A stretch of 15,375 nucleotides of DNA from Micavibrio aeruginosavorus. GTDB taxonomy: Bacteria; Pseudomonadota; Alphaproteobacteria; Micavibrionales; Micavibrionaceae. A program made the translations under genes and the position numbers. The stretch is taken from contig QFNK01000014.1 in NCBI GenBank assembly GCA_003240795.1, forward strand, positions 1 through 15,375, in the 5' to 3' direction. Shown here piece after piece: positions 1 through 6,682 of the stretch. The notes beneath the pieces are model-generated. The model was not told the DNA's origin. It saw only the letters and a list, made by a program, of their open reading frames with translations, and did no database searches. The stretch's first letter is position 1, and the number at the start of each line of letters is the position of its first letter.

Positions 1-273
1 GTGAATATATTTGATCCATGCCTCGTCCACGCCGTCCGGATGCCAGTTGGCGTTGTGGAGTTCGAGACGGTCGCCCTCCAGCATGAACACACCGCCATGA
101 ATAAGCCATCGCGCCTTTTCGGCGGAGCCTTTCCACGGATCGGCGGGCGACATGATCAGGCGCTCCGGCACCGTGCCGGCAAGCTTCCATTTATCGACGA
201 CCTTGCTGCAGGCGATCGTGTGCAGGCTGCGCTGCATCGACTTCCTGACAGAACGAAGGATCGACGATTGCAT
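1..273 (-). CDS. Heparinase II/III family protein, N-terminal part (cut by window edge)
   Basis: This is the first 91 codons of a gene that runs off the left edge. Visible landmarks are a basic amphipathic N-terminus, then PERLIMSPADPW near residues 37-48, then a stretch around GGVFMLEGDRLEL (residues 60-72) and NANWHPDG. The order 'PERL...P.D.W, G.F...G, W' is what I know from the N-terminus of alphaproteobacterial heparinase II/III-like proteins, which often sit beside rsmB and purH. The catalytic region is outside the window, so activity is not shown. No signal peptide is apparent. The ATG lies 5 nt after the rpe stop, with a G-run (GGGGG) straddling that stop as the likely ribosome site, so the gene appears to be co-transcribed with rpe. 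The family call rests on the short N-terminus plus context. Confidence 0.72.
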   Translation of the reverse strand, partial: MQSSILRSVRKSMQRSLHTIACSKVVDKWKLAGTVPERLIMSPADPWKGSAEKARWLIHGGVFMLEGDRLELHNANWHPDGVDEAWIKYIH

Positions 274-278
274 ACCAA

Positions 279-935
279 CTACCCCCGTATCGCCGCGATT
301 GCGGTTTCATACGTGGAAGGTCCGCCCGCGAACACGGCGGTTCCGGCGACGAGGACGTCGGCACCGGCGGCAATCACCTGACGCGCCGTTTCGGGATTGA
401 TGCCGCCGTCGACTTCGAGGTCGATCTTACGGCCGCTGGCGTCGATACGGCGGCGCACATCGGCGATTTTATCGGTCAGCGGGATATAAGCCTGCCCGCC
501 GAAGCCCGGATTGACCGTCATGACAAGGACAAGGTCAACAAGCTCCATGACATGATCCAGGACAGACGTCGGCGTCGCGGGATTGAGCGCAAGACCAGCC
601 TTTTTACCCATCGCGCGGATCGCCTGAAGCGAGCGGTGCCAGTGCGGTCCGGCCTCCGCATGAATCGTGATGATGTCCGCGCCCGCGTCGGCATAGGCCT
701 GAAGATACGGGTCGACGGGCGCGATCATCAGGTGGACGTCGAAAATCTTTTGTGTGTGGCGGCGGACGCTTTTGATTACCGGAGGGCCGAACGTCAGGTT
801 CGGCACGAAATGCCCGTCCATCACGTCGATATGGATGTAGTCCGCACCTGCGGCGTCGATAGCCCGAATTTCCTCACCAAGACGGGAGAAATCGGACGAA
901 AGAATCGAAGGCGCTATCCTGATATTGCCGGACAT
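279..935 (-). CDS. rpe: Ribulose-phosphate 3-epimerase
   Basis: Interconverts D-ribulose 5-phosphate and D-xylulose 5-phosphate in the cytosolic pentose phosphate pathway. The 218-residue TIM-barrel protein has the full signature: IAPSILSSDF at 7-16, HIDVMDGHFVPN at 35-46, VHLM at 67-70, MTVNPGFGGQ at 139-148 and EVDGGIN at 174-180. The metal/catalytic residues H35, D37, H68 and D176 are all present. I chose the ATG at 935. An upstream GTG at 989 would add 18 residues, but the family normally begins just before IAPSIL and the length then matches the usual ~220 residues. The gene lies about 155 bp downstream of rsmB, with its own candidate promoter in the gap, and runs straight into the heparinase-like gene. 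Confidence 0.96.
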   Translation of the reverse strand: MSGNIRIAPSILSSDFSRLGEEIRAIDAAGADYIHIDVMDGHFVPNLTFGPPVIKSVRRHTQKIFDVHLMIAPVDPYLQAYADAGADIITIHAEAGPHWHRSLQAIRAMGKKAGLALNPATPTSVLDHVMELVDLVLVMTVNPGFGGQAYIPLTDKIADVRRRIDASGRKIDLEVDGGINPETARQVIAAGADVLVAGTAVFAGGPSTYETAIAAIRG

Positions 936-989
936 TATTGAGGACTTTTCTTGCAATGCGGGAGTGTGAAGAAGAATGCTTCGAATCAC

Positions 990-1018
990 AGTGTACCCAT
1001 GAATTATCCACAGGCCAA
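990..1018 (-). promoter_or_regulatory. Candidate rpe promoter with a DnaA box in its spacer
   Basis: Reading the minus strand, TTGGCC (1018-1013) and TACACT (995-990) are separated by 17 nt, each matching four of six sigma-70 consensus bases. This would give a leader of about 48 nt before the rpe ATG. The plus-strand 9-mer TTATCCACA at 1004-1012 is a perfect DnaA box and fills the spacer next to the -35. TACCCAT (994-1000) and ATGGGTA (1018-1024) form an inverted repeat around it. The promoter is inferred from motif match only. Confidence 0.4.
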
Positions 1019-1089
1019 TGGGTATCCCGAATCTTTTTGATAATTTTTTAGAAATTTATATGAGGGTGGAAGAATATTTCGCGAACGCC

Positions 1090-2433
1090 TTACGAAACCC
1101 GTTGCATGCGGCTGATGTAAAATCCGTCCATGCCGCCCAGCTCTTTCAAGTGGTATGGCAGGACGCGGATATCGCCCTCGCTGTTGATCGTGCCGTCAAG
1201 GCCGCCGAGTTCTTCCTTGCGGACCGGAATGCGGACGAAAGACGGATCGCTCTGCAAAAACGCGTCGATCATATGCTCCCCTTCCTGCTTTTGCAGGGAG
1301 CAGGTGCAGTAGATCAGGATGCCGCCGACTTCGACCAGTGACAGCGCATTCGTCAAAAGCCGTTCCTGAATATCGCAAAGGCCGTTCTGGTCGCGCTCGC
1401 TTTTCAGCGAGAGGAGATCGGGATGGCGGCGCAGCGTTCCAGTCGCTGTGCAGGGCGCATCCATCAAAACATAGTGGAATTTTTCACGCGGGCGCCAGTG
1501 CGCGCCGTCCTCGACGATCGTCTGCACGCGCTCCGACAGGCCCGTGCGTTTCAGGTTTTCCGTCAGGTGTGCCATGCGGGACGCGGAACGGTCGAGGGCG
1601 ACGACATTCGCGCCCATGGCCGCAAGCTGCATCGTCTTGCCGCCCGGCGCGGCGCAAAGGTCGAGCACGGTCTTGCCCTTGATGTCACCAAACAGGCGCG
1701 CGGGGATGGCGCTTGAGGCGTCCTGCACCCACCAGTCTCCGCCATCGAACCCGTCGAATTCAGTGACCAGTCCGCCATCCGTTTTTCGCAGCGATCCGGT
1801 CGGCAGGATGCTCGCGCCCAGACGCTCCGCCCATTCCTGTGCCTTTGCCGAATCTTTCAGTGTGAGGTCGAGCGCCGCTTCGCCGAGCGAGGCAATCGCA
1901 ATATCCCTGGCGCGAACCGCGCCGTAGGATGTCATCCATTGACCATAGATCCAGTTCGGGATGTTCAGCGCGCCTTCGTCCTGTTCGGAGAGCCAGCGTT
2001 TGCCCTCTTCCCCCGCGATGCGGCGAAGGACGGCATTGACGAAGCCCTTTTTTCTTTCAAGCCCGCTTTCCGAGGCCAGACGGACCGACGTATCGACAGC
2101 GGCGTGGTTCGCGACATCCATGAACAAAATCTGTGTAATGCCGAGATAGAGGATATAGCGCAGGCTTTCCGGCCGCGGCGCCTCGCCCTTCATCATGGTA
2201 CGGGCGATCAGGTCGTCCAGCTGTCCCTTGCGGCGCAGGGCCGTGGCCGCCATCATACGCACGAAGGCGCGGTCGCGCGGCGGCAGCTCGCGGAACAGCT
2301 GCGCCCGTTCCAGCACGCTATCCAGCATTTTCTTCTGCCCCAGAACCTGCGTCAGGATGTCCAGCGCCGCGACCCTCGCCGGGAGGCCGTCACCCGGAAG
2401 GTCGGCAAGCATGTCAGGCTGTTGATGCGTCAT
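1090..2433 (-). CDS. rsmB: 16S rRNA m5C967 methyltransferase (RsmB/Sun)
   Basis: SAM-dependent methyltransferase that makes 5-methylcytosine in 16S rRNA. The 447-residue protein has the two-part layout of the family. Residues ~17-145 form a NusB-like RNA-binding domain (ARVAALDILTQVL, PPRDRAFVRMMAATALRRKGQ, NAVLRRI). The Nol1/Nop2/Sun catalytic domain follows. The SAM loop DLCAAPGGKT is at 258-267, the first catalytic-motif cysteine in DAPC is C328, and the nucleophile in YCTCSL is C378. Both cysteines of the m5C mechanism are therefore intact. The C-terminus ends in GGMDGFYISRM, the usual family ending. The ATG overlaps the chorismate mutase stop as ATGA (2433-2430), so translation is probably coupled. 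Confidence 0.95.
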   Translation of the reverse strand: MTHQQPDMLADLPGDGLPARVAALDILTQVLGQKKMLDSVLERAQLFRELPPRDRAFVRMMAATALRRKGQLDDLIARTMMKGEAPRPESLRYILYLGITQILFMDVANHAAVDTSVRLASESGLERKKGFVNAVLRRIAGEEGKRWLSEQDEGALNIPNWIYGQWMTSYGAVRARDIAIASLGEAALDLTLKDSAKAQEWAERLGASILPTGSLRKTDGGLVTEFDGFDGGDWWVQDASSAIPARLFGDIKGKTVLDLCAAPGGKTMQLAAMGANVVALDRSASRMAHLTENLKRTGLSERVQTIVEDGAHWRPREKFHYVLMDAPCTATGTLRRHPDLLSLKSERDQNGLCDIQERLLTNALSLVEVGGILIYCTCSLQKQEGEHMIDAFLQSDPSFVRIPVRKEELGGLDGTINSEGDIRVLPYHLKELGGMDGFYISRMQRVS

Positions 2434-2708
2434 GATTTGGAGGCGATGGCCTGTTCGATTTCGTGGGCTTCATCGATGATGATCGTATAGATCTTGCGCA
2501 CCATGCCGGGGTTCAGACCCTTTTTGGCACCGCGCTCCGCGCAACGCTCGCGCACTTCGACCACGCGGTCTTCCTGCACGGTTGCGATTTGCTCACGCGC
2601 CTTTACCTCGCCGACCTCACGCACGATGTCCATGCGCGCAATGAGCAGGTCGACGATCTGGTCGTCAAGCGCGTCTATTTTTGCGCGGTAGGGTTTCAGT
2701 CGTTCCAT
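2430..2708 (-). CDS. Chorismate mutase fold protein, AroQ type
   Basis: A 92-residue all-helical AroQ-type protein. The class converts chorismate to prephenate for Phe/Tyr synthesis, and close relatives act as isochorismate-pyruvate lyases. Active-site residues that line up with E. coli chorismate mutase are R8 (in YRAKIDALDD), R25 (LLIAR) and K36 (EVK). R48 also matches. By my hand alignment the glutamate after that arginine (E52 in the E. coli domain) is V49 here, as in PchB-like lyases, so the exact reaction is uncertain. No prephenate dehydratase or dehydrogenase domain is fused. The stop overlaps the rsmB start by 4 nt, and the gene follows the Lys-rich small protein by 47 nt. Confidence 0.85.
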   Translation of the reverse strand: MERLKPYRAKIDALDDQIVDLLIARMDIVREVGEVKAREQIATVQEDRVVEVRERCAERGAKKGLNPGMVRKIYTIIIDEAHEIEQAIASKS

Positions 2709-2755
2709 GGCGGTGTCCTAAGGGGCAATAGCGGTGATCCGCGCAGAAAGAAAGA

Positions 2756-2944
2756 CTACCCTTTCTTTTTGGCGGAGGCTTTTTTACGTGTAACAGCCAT
2801 ATTGTCAACCAGATTGGGGTATGGCCGTCCAGCTTTTTTTGCGCGCTTCTTGGCCTCGCCTTTCTGCGCAGGGGTCATCTTTTTGGCGGAAGAGGACGAT
2901 TTCTTGGGATTTTCCTTATTCCAGGGGGCTTTCTTGGCTGTCAT
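2756..2944 (-). CDS. Small Lys/Ala-rich basic protein with a GRPYPNLVDN motif
   Basis: A 62-residue very basic protein. It opens with MTAKKAPWNKENPKK, has a Ser/Lys tract, then TPAQKGEAKKRAKKAGRPYP and NLVDN, and ends in a Lys-rich tail. It has no membrane segment or cysteine. I recall uncharacterised alphaproteobacterial small proteins with a similar 'KKAGRPYPNLVDN' segment, but no function. The charge suggests nucleic-acid binding, which is inference only. I chose the ATG at 2944 because AAGGA lies 9 nt upstream. A TTG at 2974 would add ten residues and has no better site. It is the first gene of the minus-strand run leading to chorismate mutase, rsmB and rpe, and diverges from the DUF1674 gene. 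Confidence 0.75.
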   Translation of the reverse strand: MTAKKAPWNKENPKKSSSSAKKMTPAQKGEAKKRAKKAGRPYPNLVDNMAVTRKKASAKKKG

Positions 2945-2980
2945 TTTCTTGTTTCCTTTCAGTCGTGTAGACAAAAACGG

Positions 2981-3008
2981 CTGACAAGATCTTTGGTTTC
3001 GTTAAAAT
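2981..3008 (+). promoter_or_regulatory. Candidate sigma-70 promoter giving a leaderless SDHAF4-like mRNA
   Basis: CTGACA (2981-2986) and TAAAAT (3003-3008) are spaced by 16 nt, and each matches five of six consensus bases. With +1 seven bases past the -10, transcription would begin at 3015, which is the A of the ATG of the next gene. No Shine-Dalgarno sequence precedes that ATG, which agrees with leaderless initiation. Confidence 0.55.
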
Positions 3009-3014
3009 AATGTC

Positions 3015-3170
3015 ATGAACGCAAAAAAGACCGACGACCAAACCCTGCCCCACCCCTCGAAACCGGCAAAGCCGGACGCCCCGCCACCCAAGGAAATCGG
3101 CGGCCGCGACGGCCTCGACCCCGTCCGCTACGGCGACTGGGAAGTCGGCGGCAAGTGCGTGGACTTTTAG
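3015..3170 (+). CDS. Succinate dehydrogenase assembly factor 4 family protein (DUF1674)
   Basis: A 51-residue protein, short enough to be missed by gene finders. The N-terminal half is polar and Pro/Lys-rich (PSKPAKPDAPPPKEIGG). The C-terminus carries the diagnostic DUF1674/SDHAF4 block: GGRDGLDPVRYGDWEVGG at 29-46, ending KCVDF. In mitochondria and alphaproteobacteria this family binds the flavinated SdhA subunit and protects it before complex II assembly. That role is transferred from the family. The usual '(T/V)RYGDWE.KG(R/K)C.DF' pattern is fully present. The gene diverges from the rsmB-rpe operon, beside which DUF1674 is commonly found in alphaproteobacteria. A strong promoter match places +1 on the ATG. 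Confidence 0.9.
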   Translation: MNAKKTDDQTLPHPSKPAKPDAPPPKEIGGRDGLDPVRYGDWEVGGKCVDF

Positions 3171-3200
3171 GGATTTCCGCCCGTTGCGGCACATAATTTT

Positions 3201-3344
3201 CTAGCTTTTCCGCCGCTCTTCCTGTACACGGGCGGCATGGAAAAGACGTTCAAATATTTCCTGCGCCAGTTTCGCATAGAGCCACCCGACGCGGTGTAGC
3301 CCTACTGCCGCTTTTGCGCCTACGGCCAAAAGCACCCCGAACAT
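3201..3344 (-). CDS. Possible 47-residue small protein, unknown
   Basis: This open frame occupies most of the 206-bp gap between the DUF1674 gene and typA and diverges from typA. The translation starts MFGVLLAVGAKAAVGL, a short hydrophobic stretch, followed by an amphipathic charged helix (LYAKLAQEIFERLFHAARVQ) ending EERRKS. The amino-acid make-up is protein-like, but the ribosome site is poor: only GGGT directly before the ATG at 3344. A TTG at 3386 would extend it into typA. I do not recognise a family, so it may be a chance frame. Confidence 0.25.
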   Translation of the reverse strand: MFGVLLAVGAKAAVGLHRVGWLYAKLAQEIFERLFHAARVQEERRKS

Positions 3345-3376
3345 ACCCAAACATTTGAAAAGAAAAGAGAATACAC

Positions 3377-5227
3377 ATGTCTGCAACAGACCCGTCCAAG
3401 ATTCGTAACATCGCGATCATCGCGCACGTTGACCATGGGAAAACGACCCTCGTCGACAACATCCTGAAGCAATCCGGCTCCTTCCGCGAAAACCAACAGG
3501 TTGAAGAGCGCGTCATGGACTCCGGCGATATCGAAAAAGAGCGCGGAATTACCATTCTGGCAAAATGCACGGCCATCGACTGGGACGGCGCGCGTATCAA
3601 CATCATCGACACGCCGGGCCACGCCGACTTCGGCGGCGAGGTTGAGCGTATCCTCACCATGTGCGACGGCGTTATCCTTTTGACGGACTCCGCCGAAGGC
3701 CCGCTGCCGCAGACGAAGTTCGTTCTGGGCAAAGCTCTGAAACTCGGCATCAAGCCGATCGTCATGATCAACAAGATCGACCGTTCCGACGCCCGGCCAG
3801 ATGACGTTCTGAACGAAATCTTCGACCTGTTCGTATCGCTGGACGCCTCCGACGAGCAGCTGGACTTCCCGGTTCTCTACGCCTCCGGCCGCGATGGCTG
3901 GTGCGCACCAAGCCTGGAAGCACCGCGTGAAAACCTGCACCCGCTGCTCGACCTCGTCATGGCGCACGTTCCGGCCCCGAAGGTCGATCCGAATGCGCCG
4001 TTCTCGATGCTGGCCACGCTGCTCTCTTCCGACCCGTTCCTCGGCCGCGTTCTGACGGGCAAAGTCTACACGGGCCGTCCGAAGGTCAACATGGTCGTGA
4101 AATCGCTCGGCCTTGACGGCAAGACGGTTGAGAACTTCCGCCTGACGAAACTCTTCGCCTACCGCGGTATCGACCGCGTGCCGGTACAGGAAGCCGTTGC
4201 AGGCGACATCATCGTCGTCGCCGGTATGGAAAAGACATCCGTTGCCGACACGATCTGCGAACCGGCCGTAAACGCGCCGATCGAAACGACGCCTGTCGAT
4301 CCGCCGACAATGGCCGTCACGATCACGGTCAACGACTCCCCGTACGCCGGTACAGAAGGCAAGAAGCTGACCTCCACCATGATCCGCGAGCGCCTGCTTC
4401 AGGAAGCCGAGACCAACGTCGCTATCAAGGTAACGGAATCCGCAGGCCGCGATGCCTTCGACCTCGCAGGCCGCGGCGAACTCCAGCTCGGCGTTCTGAT
4501 CGAAACGATGCGCCGCGAAGGCTTTGAATTGTCCGTGTCCCGCCCGCGCGTTCTTTTGCAAAAAGACGAGAACGGCAACATCACGGAGCCATACGAGGAA
4601 GTCATCTGCGACGTGGATGAAGTCTACTCCGGCGCCGTTGTTGAGAAAATGTCCCTGCGCAAGGCGGAACTGCGCGACATGCGTCCGTCGGGCGCAGGCA
4701 AGACGCGTATCGTCTTCCTGGCACCATCACGCGGCCTGATCGGATACCAGTCGCAATTCCTGACCGACACGCGCGGCACGGGCTTGATGAACCGCCTGTT
4801 CCACAGCTACGGCCCGTACAAAGGTGAAATCGCCGCCCGCCGCAACGGTGCGCTGATCTCCACCGACAAGGGCGACGCCGTTGCCTACGCGATCTGGAAG
4901 CTGCAGGACCGCGGCATCATGTTCATCGGCCATGGCGACAAGGTTTATGCCGGTATGGTCGTCGGCGAACACAGCCGTGAAAACGATCTGGAAATCAACG
5001 TTCTGAAAGGCAAGCAATTGACCAACGTCCGCGCCTCCGGTGCAGACGAAGCCGTCATCCTCGTCCCGCCGAAGAAAATGACGCTGGAGGAAATGATGTC
5101 CTACATCGATGAGGACGAGCTGGTCGAAGTAACGCCGAAGGGTCTGCGCCTTCGCAAGAAGCACCTTGACAGCAACGCGCGCGAGATCGCCAAAAAAGCG
5201 GCCAAGAAAGCGGCGATGGAAGGCTAA
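3377..5227 (+). CDS. typA: Ribosome-associated GTPase TypA/BipA
   Basis: Translational GTPase of the EF-G family that binds the 70S ribosome and supports 50S assembly and growth under stress or cold. The 616-residue length is typical. The G motifs are complete: G1 AHVDHGKT at 16-23, switch I RGITI at 56-60, G3 DTPGH at 78-82, G4 NKID at 132-135 and a G5-like ASGR near 168. Domain II follows, then the EF-G-like domains III and V (SAGRDAFDLAGRGELQLGVL, PSRGLIGYQSQFLTDTRG). The C-terminal BipA-specific domain contains NVRASGADEAVILVPPKKMT and a Lys-rich tail. It starts at the ATG after a purine-rich AAAGAGAA. It converges on mscS, and the stop codons share CTAA at 5224-5227. Confidence 0.97.
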   Translation: MSATDPSKIRNIAIIAHVDHGKTTLVDNILKQSGSFRENQQVEERVMDSGDIEKERGITILAKCTAIDWDGARINIIDTPGHADFGGEVERILTMCDGVILLTDSAEGPLPQTKFVLGKALKLGIKPIVMINKIDRSDARPDDVLNEIFDLFVSLDASDEQLDFPVLYASGRDGWCAPSLEAPRENLHPLLDLVMAHVPAPKVDPNAPFSMLATLLSSDPFLGRVLTGKVYTGRPKVNMVVKSLGLDGKTVENFRLTKLFAYRGIDRVPVQEAVAGDIIVVAGMEKTSVADTICEPAVNAPIETTPVDPPTMAVTITVNDSPYAGTEGKKLTSTMIRERLLQEAETNVAIKVTESAGRDAFDLAGRGELQLGVLIETMRREGFELSVSRPRVLLQKDENGNITEPYEEVICDVDEVYSGAVVEKMSLRKAELRDMRPSGAGKTRIVFLAPSRGLIGYQSQFLTDTRGTGLMNRLFHSYGPYKGEIAARRNGALISTDKGDAVAYAIWKLQDRGIMFIGHGDKVYAGMVVGEHSRENDLEINVLKGKQLTNVRASGADEAVILVPPKKMTLEEMMSYIDEDELVEVTPKGLRLRKKHLDSNAREIAKKAAKKAAMEG

Positions 5228-6357
5228 GCGCCTTCTCCAAGAACTCCGGGAATGGCGGCCATGGTGCCGCCATTTTCTTTTTCCGGCGCATCCTGCTGCG
5301 CGTCCGCGCGAAGACGCGGCAAGGCCCCCGCATGGTTTTCCTGAACGAATTTAATCAGCCGCTCACGCACCATGCAGCGCAGGTCGAACGCCGTTGGCGC
5401 ATCCGCCGCACTGACGAGGACGCGTATCTGCATCGTACGCTCTGTGGCCTCCACCACTTGCACGACCTGCACCTTGCCGTCCCATTTTTCCGCAACGTCG
5501 GGTTCGGCAAGAATACGCACCAACTCCCCGCGCAGCGCATCGACGGGCATGCTGTAATCGAGATAAAGCATGACCACCCCCAGAAGATCGGCCGATGTGC
5601 GCGTCCAGTTCTGGAACGGTTTATCGACGAAATAGCTGATCGGCAGGACAAGCCTGCGCAGGTCCCATATCTTGACGACCACGTATGTCAGGTTGATTTC
5701 CTCGATCACGCCCCACTCGCCCTCGACGATAACGGCATCACCGATGCGGATCGGCTGGGTGATGGCGATCTGCAGGCCCGTGAAAAAGTTACCAAGCGTT
5801 TTTTGCGCGGCAAGACCGAGGACGATACCCGCAAGACCCGCGGAGGCGATCAGGCTGACGCCCAGCGAGCGTATCTGGTCAAACACCATAAGGCAGGAGG
5901 CGAGGCCGACGATAACGATAAGGGAAACGGCAAGACGGCGTAGCACCTTGATCTGCGTATGGATGCGCCGCGCCTTGAGATTGTCACGCACGCCGACATC
6001 AAATCGACCCAGGAACCAGTCGCTTGTCAGTCCGATGGCGCGAATGGCCATCCATGCGATAATGGTAATTACAAGGATCGAGTAGGTTTTCTGATACCAG
6101 ACCTCTTCCCCGATATCCTCGTAAAGCTTGTTGAGGATGATGACCGCTGCGGTCAACCCCATCAGCAGTTGGAGCGGGCGGTTGAAACGGTGATAGAGAA
6201 GAATAACGAAATTCCCCTCCCTCTTCACCACGCGTGTCCATATGTATCGTTTGATCACATAAAACAAGGCAAGCCCGAGCACGGCGAGACCGGCAACGAC
6301 CGCCGTTTCCCATCCCGCATTCAGGTCGTTTTCCCGCATATATTCGATAATATCCAA
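5224..6357 (-). CDS. MscS-family mechanosensitive ion channel (YbdG-like)
   Basis: Inner-membrane mechanosensitive channel that would release solutes during osmotic downshock. The 377-residue protein has five predicted membrane spans, about residues 17-37, 61-76, 89-110, 141-159 and 165-185. The conserved pore helix and beta-domain follow: SAGLAGIVLGLAAQKTLGNF at 172-191, then TGLQIAITQPIRIGD, GEWGVIEEI and LPISYF. The extra N-terminal helices resemble YbdG/YnaI-type members rather than minimal MscS. I take the TTG at 6357 as start because GAAGGAAG stands about 7 nt upstream. The ATG at 6339 (residue 7) has no such site. The tail after residue ~350 is polar, is not part of the fold, and carries the antisense typA terminator. 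Confidence 0.92.
   Translation of the reverse strand: MDIIEYMRENDLNAGWETAVVAGLAVLGLALFYVIKRYIWTRVVKREGNFVILLYHRFNRPLQLLMGLTAAVIILNKLYEDIGEEVWYQKTYSILVITIIAWMAIRAIGLTSDWFLGRFDVGVRDNLKARRIHTQIKVLRRLAVSLIVIVGLASCLMVFDQIRSLGVSLIASAGLAGIVLGLAAQKTLGNFFTGLQIAITQPIRIGDAVIVEGEWGVIEEINLTYVVVKIWDLRRLVLPISYFVDKPFQNWTRTSADLLGVVMLYLDYSMPVDALRGELVRILAEPDVAEKWDGKVQVVQVVEATERTMQIRVLVSAADAPTAFDLRCMVRERLIKFVQENHAGALPRLRADAQQDAPEKENGGTMAAIPGVLGEGA
5251..5282 (+). terminator. Rho-independent terminator of typA, inside mscS
   Basis: AATGGCGGC (5251-5259) pairs perfectly over nine bases with GCCGCCATT (5266-5274) around a 6-nt loop. It is followed by TTCTTTTT, a good U-tract for the plus strand. It lies 24 nt after the typA stop and within the last codons of the converging mscS gene, where it encodes part of the GGTMAAI tail. 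Confidence 0.88.
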
Positions 6358-6682
6358 CGCTCTTCCTTCTCTTTTTCTTTAAACGCAATCTTCGGTTAAC
6401 GCGCTTTCGTAAGAAAAGGTTCATATTAAAAATGAATTTTTTACTTGCCACCGCGCAAGCAATTATGTTTTCCTTGTGATTATGAAACAAACGCACGCGA
6501 AAAATACGTCTATCTCCTTCGCACCGGCAGGGCTCGGTACGAACGAGAATGGCTGTATTCCGCTGACGCATTAGGTTTCTTACAAAAACACTGTCAGCAA
6601 AAAATCAAAGGCTGACAGATCATCATTCCCAAACAAGACAAAATGATTTTCCGTCCGCCTTTTAAAGAAAAGGGAGGAGAAC
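6358..6682. other. 325-bp intergenic region between mscS and the GNAT operon
   Basis: No convincing gene is present. The mscS-proximal half is AT-rich and holds a possible minus-strand promoter for mscS: GTGGCA, 18 nt, TAATAT, near 6429-6458. A 30-codon plus-strand frame at 6482-6574 lacks a ribosome site and is not called. The inverted repeat at 6591-6618 is listed separately. Just before 6683 the sequence GGGAGGAG is a strong ribosome site for the first GNAT gene. I could not identify a good sigma-70 promoter for that operon. Confidence 0.7.
6591..6618. repeat. 8-bp inverted repeat upstream of the GNAT operon (operator candidate)
   Basis: CTGTCAGC (6591-6598) and GCTGACAG (6611-6618) are perfect complements separated by an A-rich 12-nt spacer. 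It sits 64 bp before the first GNAT start codon. The plus strand has no T-run after it, so it is not a plus-strand terminator. On the minus strand TGTTTTTG follows, but no minus-strand gene ends here. A repressor or activator site for the operon is the simplest reading. Confidence 0.45.

Noticed and set aside
1..381. Plus-strand open frame of 126 codons at the left edge
   Set aside because: It is antisense to the heparinase-like gene and the rpe end, and the translation has no family features.
3237..3299. 20-codon plus-strand frame MEKTFKYFLRQF... before typA
   Set aside because: It is very short, has no ribosome site, and competes with a longer frame on the other strand.
3320..4561. Long minus-strand open frame of 413 codons opposite typA
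   Set aside because: It is a shadow of the GC-rich typA coding sequence. Its Arg/Asp/Val-rich translation resembles no protein family, and typA is certain.
5999..6571. 190-codon minus-strand frame overlapping the mscS start
   Set aside because: It overlaps the mscS N-terminus in another frame. The mscS reading has clear membrane helices and a good ribosome site.
6482..6574. 30-codon plus-strand frame in the mscS-GNAT gap
   Set aside because: It has no ribosome site, no recognisable features and only a poor promoter match.
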